Below, piece after piece: positions 17,363-24,861 of a DNA stretch of 64,000 nucleotides. Position 1 is the first letter of the stretch. Each line of letters starts with the position of its first letter. A model generated the notes under the pieces. It was given only the letters and a program-made list of their open reading frames with translations. It was not told the origin of the DNA and made no database searches. Source of the DNA: Rossellomorea pakistanensis (GTDB lineage: Bacteria; Bacillota; Bacilli; Bacillales; Bacillaceae_B); assembly GCF_016908495.1 (NCBI RefSeq), contig NZ_JAFBDZ010000002.1:806001-870000 (forward strand). The letters are read 5' to 3'. The position numbers and the translations under genes are program-made.

Positions 17363-17953
17363 ATGAATTTCCCGCAGATACGCCTGCAATCCACTCCAGC
17401 GAAAATTGAGATCCAAACCAAGCCAGGTAGAATGGAAATCGAGCAGCCTCCTGCGAAGCTGGACCTTCAGCAGCCAAAAGGTAAGCTAGACATTGAACAT
17501 ATTCCCTCAAAGCTCACCATCGATCAAACAGAAGCATGGGCAGACATGGACTTAAAGCATATTTCAAGACGAATAGCGGAATTTGCCAAGCAGGGATATG
17601 AAGACTGGCTTTCTGGACTTGCCCGCGTTTCCCAAGATGGGGATGAGTTGATGAAGATAGAGAACGGTGGCAACCCACTAGCTGAGCAGGCGAAACGCAA
17701 TAGCGAAAACCCAAGCTATGATTTTAATATTGGCTGGATCCCATCGGCTGGCAGTGTCAAAATAAATTACGATCCTGGCGATGTGAACATTCATTTTGAA
17801 CCTCATAGGGTGATTAATAATACGAAACCGCAGAAACCTATAATCGAGCATGTACCAGCTAAGGTAAATATTAAACTTAAGCAATATAGCGACATGAAAA
17901 TTGAATTTGAAAATCTAAAACATGTCGGGGTTGGTTACGAACAAGAAATTTAA
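17363..17953 (+). CDS. DUF6470 (YviE-type) flagellar-cluster protein
   Basis: A 196-residue protein with an unusual N-terminal run of short repeats, each like PxKLDLQQP/IEIQTKPGRMEIEQPPAKL (residues about 5-55). A helical middle and beta-rich C-terminal part contain VPAKVNIKLKQY. It corresponds in position and length to B. subtilis YviE, between flgL and fliW, for which no biochemical role is established. ATG 17363 is chosen because the GGAGG site overlaps the upstream ATG at 17348. fliW follows 18 nt later. Confidence 0.85.
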   Translation: MNFPQIRLQSTPAKIEIQTKPGRMEIEQPPAKLDLQQPKGKLDIEHIPSKLTIDQTEAWADMDLKHISRRIAEFAKQGYEDWLSGLARVSQDGDELMKIENGGNPLAEQAKRNSENPSYDFNIGWIPSAGSVKINYDPGDVNIHFEPHRVINNTKPQKPIIEHVPAKVNIKLKQYSDMKIEFENLKHVGVGYEQEI

Positions 17954-17971
17954 ATAGAAGGAATGTGAAGG

Positions 17972-18418
17972 ATGAAGATACAGACTAGTTACCATGGAGA
18001 AATTTTAATAGAAGAGCGGGATAGGCTAGTTTTTAAAAATGGAATTCCTGGATTTGGAGATGAAACCTCATTTATGCTGTTACCCGTTCCCGAGAATCCT
18101 ATATTTCAAGTTTTACAATCGACGAACACACCGGGGCTTGCGTTTATCGTTACGAATCCGTTTCACTTTTTTGAGGGGTATGATTTTACTTTAGAGACTG
18201 GGACGCTTGATCAACTGGGGATTCAGCAAGAGAGTGATGTCCTTGTTTATACGATTTTGACCTTGAAAAATCCTTTTGAAAATTCGACTGCCAATCTGCA
18301 AGCTCCTATTGTTATTAACCAAAAAAACAACCACGGAAAACAAGTGATTTTGAATCACCCAGATTATAAAACAAGACATCTGTTTGTCGAGTCACAAACA
18401 GCGTCGATGAAAGGGTGA
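17972..18418 (+). CDS. fliW: Flagellar assembly factor FliW
   Basis: A 148-residue beta-rich protein that binds flagellin and antagonises CsrA. Signature residues are in the first half ([31 protein letters not shown] [15 protein letters not shown]). Free FliW binds CsrA and relieves hag translation repression when cytoplasmic flagellin is depleted. It is adjacent to csrA (4-nt gap), and hag follows, giving the whole regulatory loop in one stretch. Confidence 0.95.
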   Translation: MKIQTSYHGEILIEERDRLVFKNGIPGFGDETSFMLLPVPENPIFQVLQSTNTPGLAFIVTNPFHFFEGYDFTLETGTLDQLGIQQESDVLVYTILTLKNPFENSTANLQAPIVINQKNNHGKQVILNHPDYKTRHLFVESQTASMKG

Positions 18419-18422
18419 GACG

Positions 18423-18647
18423 ATGTTAATTTTAACTAGAAAAAGCGGAGAAGCGATTCAAATCGGAGAAGACATCGAAATTGTGGTGAAACAGATTAGT
18501 GGCGATCAAGTAAAACTAGGTATAAATGCCCCTAAGAATGTCGAAATTCATCGGAAAGAAATTTATTTAGACATCCAATCCGAAAACCAAAACGCCTCAA
18601 AAGGGGTGGGCGACCTACTATCCATCCTACCCAAAGACAAAAAATGA
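18423..18647 (+). CDS. csrA: Carbon storage/translational regulator CsrA
   Basis: A 74-residue RNA-binding protein with the canonical start [20 protein letters not shown] and the [16 protein letters not shown] segment. The C-terminal extension contains the part of Bacillus CsrA contacted by FliW. CsrA represses hag by covering its ribosome site, and two matching hairpins occur in the hag leader downstream. GTGAGACG lies just upstream of ATG 18423. Confidence 0.96.
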   Translation: MLILTRKSGEAIQIGEDIEIVVKQISGDQVKLGINAPKNVEIHRKEIYLDIQSENQNASKGVGDLLSILPKDKK

Positions 18648-18667
18648 TAAAAATTGACCAAAACTAT

Positions 18668-18695
18668 TAAACTCAAACCCATATCCTCCGATAAT
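18668..18695 (+). promoter_or_regulatory. Sigma-D promoter of hag
   Basis: TAAA at 18668-18671 and TCCGATAA at 18687-18694 with a 15-nt spacer match the SigD consensus. The resulting leader of about 95 nt contains a stem-loop (AGGAGAACTAAAG / CTTTAGTCTCCT, 18714-18736 region) and two CsrA hairpins. Confidence 0.85.
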
Positions 18696-18755
18696 ACTAG
18701 TGTAAAGGAGAACTAAAGACGGCCGCTTTAGTCTCCTGACAAAAACCATACAGCT

Positions 18756-18788
18756 CACAAGGAAGTGGGCTTCATCTCAAGGAGGAGA
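18756..18788 (+). promoter_or_regulatory. Two CsrA-binding hairpins in the hag leader
   Basis: Site 2 at 18756-18767 reads CAC-AAGGAA-GTG and site 1 at 18775-18788 reads TCTC-AAGGAG-GAGA. Each is a short stem presenting GGA in a hexaloop, as required for CsrA. Site 1 contains the Shine-Dalgarno of hag, so binding would block initiation. The two sites are 8-10 nt apart, fitting one CsrA dimer bridging both. Function is by analogy to the B. subtilis hag leader. Confidence 0.75.
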
Positions 18789-18796
18789 AAGTTATT

Positions 18797-20053
18797 ATGC
18801 GTATTAATCATAATATTGCGGCGTTGAATACTTATCGTCAATTAACAAGTGCATCTGGTGCACAATCAAAATCAATGGAGAAATTATCTTCAGGTCTTCG
18901 TATTAACAGTGCAGCAGATGACGCTGCAGGATTAGCGATCTCTGAAAAAATGCGTGGACAAATTCGTGGTTTGGATATGGCAGCTAAAAATGCTCAAGAT
19001 GGGATTTCTTTAATTCAAACTGCTGAAGGTGCTCTAAATGAAACACATGACATTCTTCAACGTATGCGTGAGTTAGCAACTCAATCTTCAAATGATACAA
19101 ATACAGCTACTGATCGTGAAGAATTGCAAAAAGAAGTAGATCAATTATCCCAAGAATTAACAAGAATAGGGAATAACACTGAATTTAATACTCAAAAACT
19201 TCTAAATGGTTCATTTGAAGGCACGTTCCATATTGGAGCAAATGAAAACCAAAATTTAAAACTTGATATCAGTGATATGCGCGGAAGCTCTTTAGGAGTG
19301 ACTGGTAATGTTACTTTAGAGGTTACTGCAACTGTTACTGATGCTGGTGATGGTACAGATGATATCGCAGACGGTAGTTATAATGTTGCAAAAAATGAAA
19401 CTTCTGGAGACTTTGAACTTATTAATGATAAAGGACAAGCTGTTGCAACGAGTACAGATGGTAAAAGCTGGACTGCTGCAAATGGCGATGATACATTAAC
19501 ATTTGGTGAAGCTGTGACAACAGGCAGTGTGAAAATTTCTTCAGGTTCTGCTACTGCTACTGGATCAGTAACCAATGAAGGCTTACAAGCTGGTGTTTAC
19601 AAATATGATGATACAGCGAAAGCATTATTAGATAATAATGGAGATGTTGTAGCTGTGTCTGATGATGCAACAACATTTAAAGATTATGAAGGGAATACTT
19701 TAGTAACATTTAGTGCTGCTATTTCAAATGGTGATGAAATTACTGTTCGTGGCATTGATATTTCTACTCATGACAATGCAAATGCTGCAATTACAAAAAT
19801 TAATTCCGCGATTGAAACTGTTTCTGCTGAACGTTCTAAACTAGGTGCTTACCAAAACCGTTTAGATCATTCGATCAATAATCTTAATACTTCAAGTGAA
19901 AACTTAACAGCAGCAGAATCACGTATCCGAGATGTAGACATGGCGAAAGAAATGATGAACCAAACTAAGAATTCAATTCTTGCGCAAGCAGCACAAGCAA
20001 TGTTGGCTCAATCGAATCAAATGCCTCAAGGAGTATTACAACTCTTGAGATAA
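18797..20053 (+). CDS. hag: Flagellin Hag
   Basis: A 418-residue flagellin. The N-terminal D0/D1 (MRINHNIAALNTYRQL, KLSSGLRINSAADDAAGLAISEKMRGQ) and C-terminal D1/D0 (ERSKLGAYQNRLDHSINNL, DVDMAKEMMNQTKNSILAQAAQ) are canonical. Residues about 165-320 are a Thr/Asp/Gly-rich hypervariable surface domain, making it longer than the ~300-residue B. subtilis Hag. The frame ends QMPQGVLQLLR-stop at 20051. A second copy of the terminal codons, QANQQPQGVLQLLR-stop, follows a group I intron at 20386-20430. The last eight codons of this CDS may therefore lie in the intron. Translation is controlled by CsrA/FliW. Confidence 0.94.
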   Translation: MRINHNIAALNTYRQLTSASGAQSKSMEKLSSGLRINSAADDAAGLAISEKMRGQIRGLDMAAKNAQDGISLIQTAEGALNETHDILQRMRELATQSSNDTNTATDREELQKEVDQLSQELTRIGNNTEFNTQKLLNGSFEGTFHIGANENQNLKLDISDMRGSSLGVTGNVTLEVTATVTDAGDGTDDIADGSYNVAKNETSGDFELINDKGQAVATSTDGKSWTAANGDDTLTFGEAVTTGSVKISSGSATATGSVTNEGLQAGVYKYDDTAKALLDNNGDVVAVSDDATTFKDYEGNTLVTFSAAISNGDEITVRGIDISTHDNANAAITKINSAIETVSAERSKLGAYQNRLDHSINNLNTSSENLTAAESRIRDVDMAKEMMNQTKNSILAQAAQAMLAQSNQMPQGVLQLLR

Positions 20054-20385
20054 TTTGATTAGAAGGGCGTCTAGCTTGGCAACGAGCTAGAGTATAACTG
20101 GGTGAATTGCTGGAACTTCCTAAAGCTTCATCAACCACAACGTAACCGGAAATGGTAAGCGTGATGGTTTGAAAATGGATGAGGATGAAACAATGGATAA
20201 TCAGCAGCCAAGCTCCTGTGAGGAAAATCTGGAGAAGGTTCAACGACTAGAGAATACGGTCTAAGGCATATGCTATGACTATGAATCTCATAGGGCAGTG
20301 AATACTGTTCGAAGTGCCCAGCCCCACACCGTTTATGTGGGTGAAGATATAGTCTATTCTGTAATCGAAAGGTACAGTCGCAAAG
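20027..20385 (+). ncRNA. Group I self-splicing intron at the 3' end of hag
   Basis: Core elements are readable. P1: exon AUGCCU (20021-20026) pairs with guide GGGCGU (20065-20070), with the usual U-G at the splice site. P2: CTAGCT/AGCTAG (20071-20090). J/P3-P4 region: GGGTGAATTGCTGGAAC, then ATAATCAGCAGCCAAGC. P7: GACTA (20245-20249) with TAGTC (20350-20354) in GAAGATATAGTC. P9: CTGTA...TACAG with a GAAA loop (20359-20377). It is subgroup IA-like, with no homing endonuclease. The 5' site is supported by P1. The 3' site is uncertain: G20385 keeps frame, while G20380 and G20410 do not. Group I introns are known in some Bacillus/Geobacillus flagellin genes. Confidence 0.85.
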
Positions 20386-20430
20386 CAAGCGAACCAACAA
20401 CCACAAGGAGTTCTTCAACTTCTTCGTTAA
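20386..20430 (+). other. Putative second exon of hag (duplicate flagellin C-terminus)
   Basis: These 45 nt encode QANQQPQGVLQLLR and a stop, the standard flagellin C-terminus, directly after the intron core. The last 27 nt (20404-20430) match in protein the 27 nt at 20027-20053 at the intron's 5' end (both QGVLQLLR-stop) but differ at synonymous sites. Joined at 20026/20386 the frame is kept and the tail becomes six residues longer than the unspliced form. The hag terminator lies after this exon, so it is part of the hag transcript. Confidence 0.65.
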
Positions 20431-20440
20431 TAGTAAAACC

Positions 20441-20475
20441 AAGATGGTCTTCCTTCAAAGGAGCCATCTTTTTTT
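20441..20475 (+). terminator. Terminator of hag transcription unit
   Basis: AAGATGG pairs with CCATCTT, with a 16-nt loop and a T run. It lies after the second exon rather than after the first stop codon. Confidence 0.8.
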
Positions 20476-20575
20476 AGTTCATCCAACATAGATTAATAGG
20501 TAAATTTGAAATTTTACGATTTATTATCAGACGATCAATTTTTAAGGTTATTCTCTATCATTTTCCCCAAACCCC

Positions 20576-20602
20576 TTAATTTCCCCAATCTCCAACCGAT
20601 AT
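20576..20602 (+). promoter_or_regulatory. Sigma-D-like promoter of flaG-fliD-fliS operon
   Basis: TTAA at 20576-20579 (TAAA-like), a 15-nt spacer and ACCGATAT at 20595-20602 fit SigD with small deviations. It is 36 nt upstream of flaG. Confidence 0.7.
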
Positions 20603-20637
20603 AACTACTAGAAGATTAACCGAAAGGAACGAACAAA

Positions 20638-20997
20638 ATGATTGAACGCATACAAAATCAGTCTTATGCTTCACAAATCAAATCGAACTTTGTTGAGAGA
20701 GCAACTGCTGAGAAATCGTCAACTGAACAAGTTCAATCATCTAATCGAGAAAACCGTAAAGAAGAACCCGTGACAAAAGAAAAGCTAGAAAATGTCGTAC
20801 AAGGCATGAACAAATTTCTACAAGCATCGAACACGCATTTAAAGTTTGAGTTTCACGAAGGTTTACAGGAGTATTATGTAACCATCGTCGATGATATCAA
20901 TCATGAGGTTATTAAAGAAATCCCTTCAAAGAAACTATTAGATATGCATGCTGCGATGACTGAGTTTATCGGGCTAATGGTAGATAAGAAGATTTAA
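20638..20997 (+). CDS. flaG: FlaG family flagellar protein
   Basis: A 119-residue protein with a variable, polar N-terminal half and a conserved C-terminal FlaG domain (LKFEFHEGLQEYYVTIVDDINHEVIKEIPSKKLLDMHAAMTEFIG). In other bacteria FlaG influences filament length, but its mechanism is unclear. It is the B. subtilis YvyC counterpart by position before fliD. A GAAAGGAACG ribosome site precedes ATG 20638. Confidence 0.9.
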   Translation: MIERIQNQSYASQIKSNFVERATAEKSSTEQVQSSNRENRKEEPVTKEKLENVVQGMNKFLQASNTHLKFEFHEGLQEYYVTIVDDINHEVIKEIPSKKLLDMHAAMTEFIGLMVDKKI

Positions 20998-21011
20998 AGG
21001 AGTTAATGGGT

Positions 21012-22508
21012 ATGAGAATAGGCGGACTTGCAAGTGGGATGGATATTGATTCAATGGTCAAAGAATTAATGACAGCTGAAAAGATCCCTCTTAATAAGCT
21101 TGAGCAAAAAAAGCAATATCTTGAATGGCAACGTGATGACTATCGGGAAATCAACAAAATGATGTTTAATTTTGATAATCTTATTTTTGATAGTGTGATG
21201 AAACAAGGGACATATGCCCAAAAAACCGTTAGTGTATCAAACCCGAATGAATTTACTATTCGGAATTTAAATTCTACAAGTGATTTTTCTGGAACCCTTC
21301 AAGTTGAGCAATTGGCTTCAGCTGCTACCATGTTTAGTGGTTCCAGTACAGGCATTGACCCATCGAAGAAATTAAGTGACTACATCACCGGAACTCAAAC
21401 GATCAAAATCAATGCCATCAATCCGGATGGAACGATGCAGGATAAGCCTACAGAAATCACCTTTGATCCTGCAGAAGAAACAATCGGAAGCTTGATTAAC
21501 AAAATTAATTCTGTGTCAAATGTAAGTATGTTCTTTGATTCAGCAACTGGAAAAGTTGCGGCCACAGCCAAAAATACGGGAAATAATAAAGACGGAGCGG
21601 AAATCGTTTTAGAAGGCGACTTTTTCATCAATGTCTTAAATCTTCAACTGGATAATCAAGCTGCCGCGACTGCTGGAAATGGAACAGAAGGGCAGAACGC
21701 TAAATTTTCTTATAATGGGTTAGCAACCGAAAGGGCTTCCAATACGTTCACCATCAACGGCTTTGAAGTCAGCTTAAAAAATGCAAGCAACACACCTGTT
21801 ACCTTTAGTTCCTCCCCTGACGTTGATGGGATTTTAGAAAAAATCGTTAAATTTGTCGATCAGTATAATAAGCTGATTGAAAAAGTGAACGGGGACCTCA
21901 ATGAAAAACGCTATCGTGACTTCCAACCACTAACGGCTGAGCAAAAAGAGTCTATGGAAGAGAAGGAGATTGAACTCTGGGAAGAAAGGGCGAAAAGCGG
22001 GACACTAAGGAATGACTCGATTCTTGCTTCTGCCATAAATAAAATGAGATCTGATCTGTACTCACCAGTATCTGGTGCAGAGGGATTGAGCCAGTTGGCG
22101 GAGATCGGTATTACGACTTCAAATGATTATCTTGATCGCGGAAAGCTCGTGATCAATGAAAAGAAGTTAAAAGAAGCGATTTCTAAAGATCCTAATGCCA
22201 TATATGAGCTATTCGCCAAAGAGGGTGCGACCACTTCTGAAAAAGGGTTGGCTAGAAGATTAAGAGAAACCTTAGATGCCACGATGAAAAACGTGGAAGA
22301 AAAAGCAGGTAAAGGCTCAAGCACGAATAGCACATTTACTTTAGGGCGTAACTTAGACAATATTGAAGACCAAATGGATCGTTTCCAAGACCGTCTTATT
22401 CAAATTGAGGATCGCTATTGGCGTCAATTTACCGCCATGGAAAAGGCGATCCAGCAATCGAACCAGCAATCCATGTTCCTCATGCAGCAATTTGGCGGAG
22501 GGATGTAA
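21012..22508 (+). CDS. fliD: Flagellar filament cap protein FliD
   Basis: A 498-residue hook-associated protein 2, which caps the growing filament and folds incoming flagellin. The N-terminus (RIGGLASGMDIDSMVKELMTAEKIPLNKLEQKKQYLEWQRDDYREIN) and the C-terminal heptad region (FTLGRNLDNIEDQMDRFQDRLIQIEDRYWRQFTAMEKAI) are diagnostic. ATG 21012 is preferred to ATG 21006 because the AAAGGAG site at 20997-21003 gives 8-nt spacing. fliS follows 27 nt downstream. Confidence 0.95.
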   Translation: MRIGGLASGMDIDSMVKELMTAEKIPLNKLEQKKQYLEWQRDDYREINKMMFNFDNLIFDSVMKQGTYAQKTVSVSNPNEFTIRNLNSTSDFSGTLQVEQLASAATMFSGSSTGIDPSKKLSDYITGTQTIKINAINPDGTMQDKPTEITFDPAEETIGSLINKINSVSNVSMFFDSATGKVAATAKNTGNNKDGAEIVLEGDFFINVLNLQLDNQAAATAGNGTEGQNAKFSYNGLATERASNTFTINGFEVSLKNASNTPVTFSSSPDVDGILEKIVKFVDQYNKLIEKVNGDLNEKRYRDFQPLTAEQKESMEEKEIELWEERAKSGTLRNDSILASAINKMRSDLYSPVSGAEGLSQLAEIGITTSNDYLDRGKLVINEKKLKEAISKDPNAIYELFAKEGATTSEKGLARRLRETLDATMKNVEEKAGKGSSTNSTFTLGRNLDNIEDQMDRFQDRLIQIEDRYWRQFTAMEKAIQQSNQQSMFLMQQFGGGM

Positions 22509-22535
22509 TATTATTTTTATGAAAGGAGGGTTCCT

Positions 22536-22940
22536 ATGGCAATCAATAACCCGTATAAAGCATACCAAAACAACTCTGTTACGACAGCATCCCCAAGTGA
22601 ATTAACCCTTATGCTTTATAACGGCTGTCTGAAGTTTATCCATATTGCAAAGAAGGCAATTGAAGATAAAAATATTGAACTTAAAAACACCAATATCCAA
22701 AAAGCACAAGCTATTATTCAAGAGCTGATGGTCACATTAAACCTGGACATTGAGCTGTCCCAAAATATGATGGTACTCTATGATTATATGAACCGTAGAC
22801 TGATGGAGGCTAATCTTCATAACGACACGGCTATTCTTGATGAAGTCGACGGATTAATTGTCGAATTTCGCGATACTTGGAAGCAAATGATTCAATCGAA
22901 TCGCCAACAGAAGTCTGGGATCCAGGGTGATCGAGCCTAA
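22536..22940 (+). CDS. fliS: Flagellin export chaperone FliS
   Basis: A 134-residue helical chaperone that binds the flagellin C-terminus and prevents premature polymerisation. Motifs include NPYKAYQNNSVTTASPSELTLMLYNGCLKFI and a central helical bundle. In Bacillus, FliS also enhances FliW-flagellin interaction. GAAAGGAGGG precedes the ATG. The stop overlaps the next gene's start as TAATG. Confidence 0.95.
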   Translation: MAINNPYKAYQNNSVTTASPSELTLMLYNGCLKFIHIAKKAIEDKNIELKNTNIQKAQAIIQELMVTLNLDIELSQNMMVLYDYMNRRLMEANLHNDTAILDEVDGLIVEFRDTWKQMIQSNRQQKSGIQGDRA

Positions 22941-23287
22941 TGAGTGCAGTGCAGCAGTGTTATGACATTACAAAAGAGTTGTTTATTTTGGTGGACAAAG
23001 TTGATTCTGAATATCGTGATCAAGTCATTGAAAAGGTGGAAGCTTTGTTAGAGCGGCGCGGGTCACTATTAAAGAGCATTCAGGCTCCATTTCCGGAAGA
23101 GGAAAAAGCTCAAGGAGTTCAAATTGTCCGCTGGAATACGAAGATTGATCAAAAGTTAGTTTTACTTCGAACCGACATTAAACGGGATATGAATGGATTA
23201 AACAAGAAAAAAACATCCGTGAAGAAATACACGAATCCTTATGATTCTTTACAGTTTGATGGGATGTTTTATGATAAGCGGAAGTAA
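22940..23287 (+). CDS. FliT-like flagellar protein
   Basis: A 115-residue, predominantly helical protein coupled to fliS by a TAATG overlap. Position, size and helical composition fit the FliT slot of Bacillus, a putative chaperone of FliD. Sequence conservation in this family is low, so the call rests on synteny. A hairpin terminator follows at 23345. Confidence 0.7.
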   Translation: MSAVQQCYDITKELFILVDKVDSEYRDQVIEKVEALLERRGSLLKSIQAPFPEEEKAQGVQIVRWNTKIDQKLVLLRTDIKRDMNGLNKKKTSVKKYTNPYDSLQFDGMFYDKRK

Positions 23288-23344
23288 ATAATGTTAGAGT
23301 TATAGGTTGAAGTACAAAACTACCTTTAGCAGTGCTATAAGAGG

Positions 23345-23376
23345 GTAAAATCGCTGTTTACTTACAGCGATTTTAC
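23345..23376. terminator. Bidirectional terminator
   Basis: GTAAAATCGCTGT pairs with ACAGCGATTTTAC around a 6-nt loop, between the fliT-like gene and a convergent small gene. Confidence 0.8.
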
Positions 23377-23379
23377 CTT

Positions 23380-23577
23380 TTACTTTATTTTCTGTCCTTC
23401 CTTATATTTAGATAAGCATTTTTTACATATACAATGCTTTCTTTTACTTTCTTCAGGAACAAGTTCAAAGATTTGATTAGGAAATACTTCTTTGTCACAC
23501 CAGCAGTTCCCATGTTCTCCTGCACCTGTCTTACACTCGTTTTCTTCTCCACATAAAGGACAATATTTATTTTCCAA
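23380..23577 (-). CDS. Cysteine-rich CWC family protein
   Basis: A 65-residue protein with CPLCGEENECKTG, GNCWC and CICKKC clusters, likely binding zinc or another metal. The NCWCD segment is the CWC signature (PF14375). The open frame extends further upstream, but TTG 23577 is preferred because a strong GAGGAGGAT site lies 4-12 nt before it and the conserved region begins there. It is convergent to the flagellar operon. No defined role is known. Confidence 0.7.
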   Translation of the reverse strand: MENKYCPLCGEENECKTGAGEHGNCWCDKEVFPNQIFELVPEESKRKHCICKKCLSKYKEGQKIK

Positions 23578-23928
23578 TTTAATCCTCCTCAATCTTTCAT
23601 AATATTTGTCTACCAGAAGTTTTATATCCTTTTTAATTTTAGCGTACTTGTAGAATACAAGGTTAGAAATCACGAATTTTTTTCACATCAACACTTGTAA
23701 TCCAACTTTGGTTCCGGTTGCAAAACTCCTTATTTGTTCCTGTCACAACCTCAAACAATAGTCACGAATCCGTCAAATTTACTAAGTTTATACTATATTG
23801 ATCAGTAGAAGAATAGTAATAAGAAAGGCTAAATCTTGTATACATAAAGCCGCTTTCTCCTATTCCTTCAGGGGAAATTCATCAATTTGCTACAAAGTGG
23901 TAAAAAAATTGACAAAATTTTTCGAAAA

Positions 23929-23956
23929 GTTTAAGCAGGAATATTGGAGGGAATAG
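23929..23956 (+). promoter_or_regulatory. Sigma-B-type promoter of hpf
   Basis: GTTTAA (23929-23934), a 14-nt spacer and GGGAAT (23949-23954) match the general-stress SigB consensus GTTTAA-N12-15-GGGTAT with one mismatch. B. subtilis hpf (yvyD) is a known SigB/SigH target. Confidence 0.75.
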
Positions 23957-23998
23957 AGAAATATATAAACATAGCTTTTTTCTAAAGGAGGAGTTTTC

Positions 23999-24586
23999 AT
24001 GTTGAACTACAACATTCGAGGCGAGAACATTGAGGTAACTCCAGCAATAAGAGACCATGTTGAAAAGAAAATCGGGAAATTAGGTCGTTACTTCAATGAA
24101 ACTCCTGATGCCAATGTACATGTGAATTTGAAAGTGTATCAAGATACAACCACTAAGGTAGAAGTCACAATCCCAATGCCTCACCTAGTACTTCGTGCAG
24201 AAGAGCGAAATGAGGATATGTATGCAGGGATTGACTTAATCGTAAATAAATTAGAGCGACAAATTCGTAAACATAAAACAAAAGTGAATCGTAAAATGCG
24301 TGAAAAAGGAAGTCCGAAAGAATTCTTTGCAGCCCAAGAAGACTTGAGTAATGTCGAACCAAATCCAGAAGGACATGGAGTTCCAGCCTTCCAGGAAGAA
24401 GAGGACGATATGGAATTGGTTCGTACCAAACAATTTAATCTCAAGCCAATGGACAGCGAGGAAGCGATTCTTCAAATGAACCTTTTAGGTCACAGCTTCT
24501 TCATCTACACAGACGCAGAATCAAACGCAACCAACATCGTCTATAAGCGTCGCGATGGGAAATATGGATTGATTGAAACGAACTAA
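23999..24586 (+). CDS. hpf: Long ribosome hibernation promoting factor HPF
   Basis: A 195-residue long-form HPF. The N-terminal ~95 residues are the ribosome-binding domain (MLNYNIRGENIEVTPAIRDHVEKKIGKLGRYF), then a linker. The C-terminal dimerisation domain is at about 135-195 (LVRTKQFNLKPMDSEEAILQMNLLGHSFFIYTDAES...YGLIE). It dimerises 70S ribosomes into 100S particles in stress and stationary phase. AAAGGAGGAG precedes the start, and a strong terminator follows. In B. subtilis secA lies just downstream; here it is ~29 kb away. Confidence 0.96.
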   Translation: MLNYNIRGENIEVTPAIRDHVEKKIGKLGRYFNETPDANVHVNLKVYQDTTTKVEVTIPMPHLVLRAEERNEDMYAGIDLIVNKLERQIRKHKTKVNRKMREKGSPKEFFAAQEDLSNVEPNPEGHGVPAFQEEEDDMELVRTKQFNLKPMDSEEAILQMNLLGHSFFIYTDAESNATNIVYKRRDGKYGLIETN

Positions 24587-24607
24587 CAAATTAATTGATT
24601 GTACAAG

Positions 24608-24638
24608 GGTGTCCCCGTGGTCGGGGACACCCTTTTTT
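24608..24638 (+). terminator. Terminator of hpf
   Basis: GGGTGTCCCC and GGGGACACCC form a perfect 10-bp stem followed by six T, 22 nt after the hpf stop. Confidence 0.85.
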
Positions 24639-24655
24639 AATGCTTTAAAGGACAG

Positions 24656-24699
24656 CGGGACGGTTCTCGATCGCTTTAAAGCGATCGAGAACCGTCCCG
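24656..24699. repeat. Extragenic palindrome, GGGACGGTTCTCG family, single copy
   Basis: A 44-nt perfect inverted repeat whose arms start CGGGACGGTTCTCGATCGC and meet at TTTAAA. The same arm core recurs at 32034, 40521, 53250 and 57643. It has no T tail and lies beyond a proper terminator, so it looks like an interspersed palindromic element rather than a terminator. Confidence 0.85.
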
Positions 24700-24861
24700 T
24701 ATTTCTTCACCGTGCTAACGTAATAGTGATAAAATTCAAATAGAATTCAGAATAAACAAATAATGTAAAATGAGAAGGGATTTGGAATAAAATGTCGAAG
24801 CGGTGTATGAGAGTTTTATAAATTTGGCTTTGAAAAACAAATATGGAGAGGGTCTTGAATC

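Noticed and set aside
20131-20442. Minus-strand ORFs across the intron
   Set aside because: The region is explained by conserved group I RNA elements on the plus strand. The ORFs lack ribosome sites and known domains.
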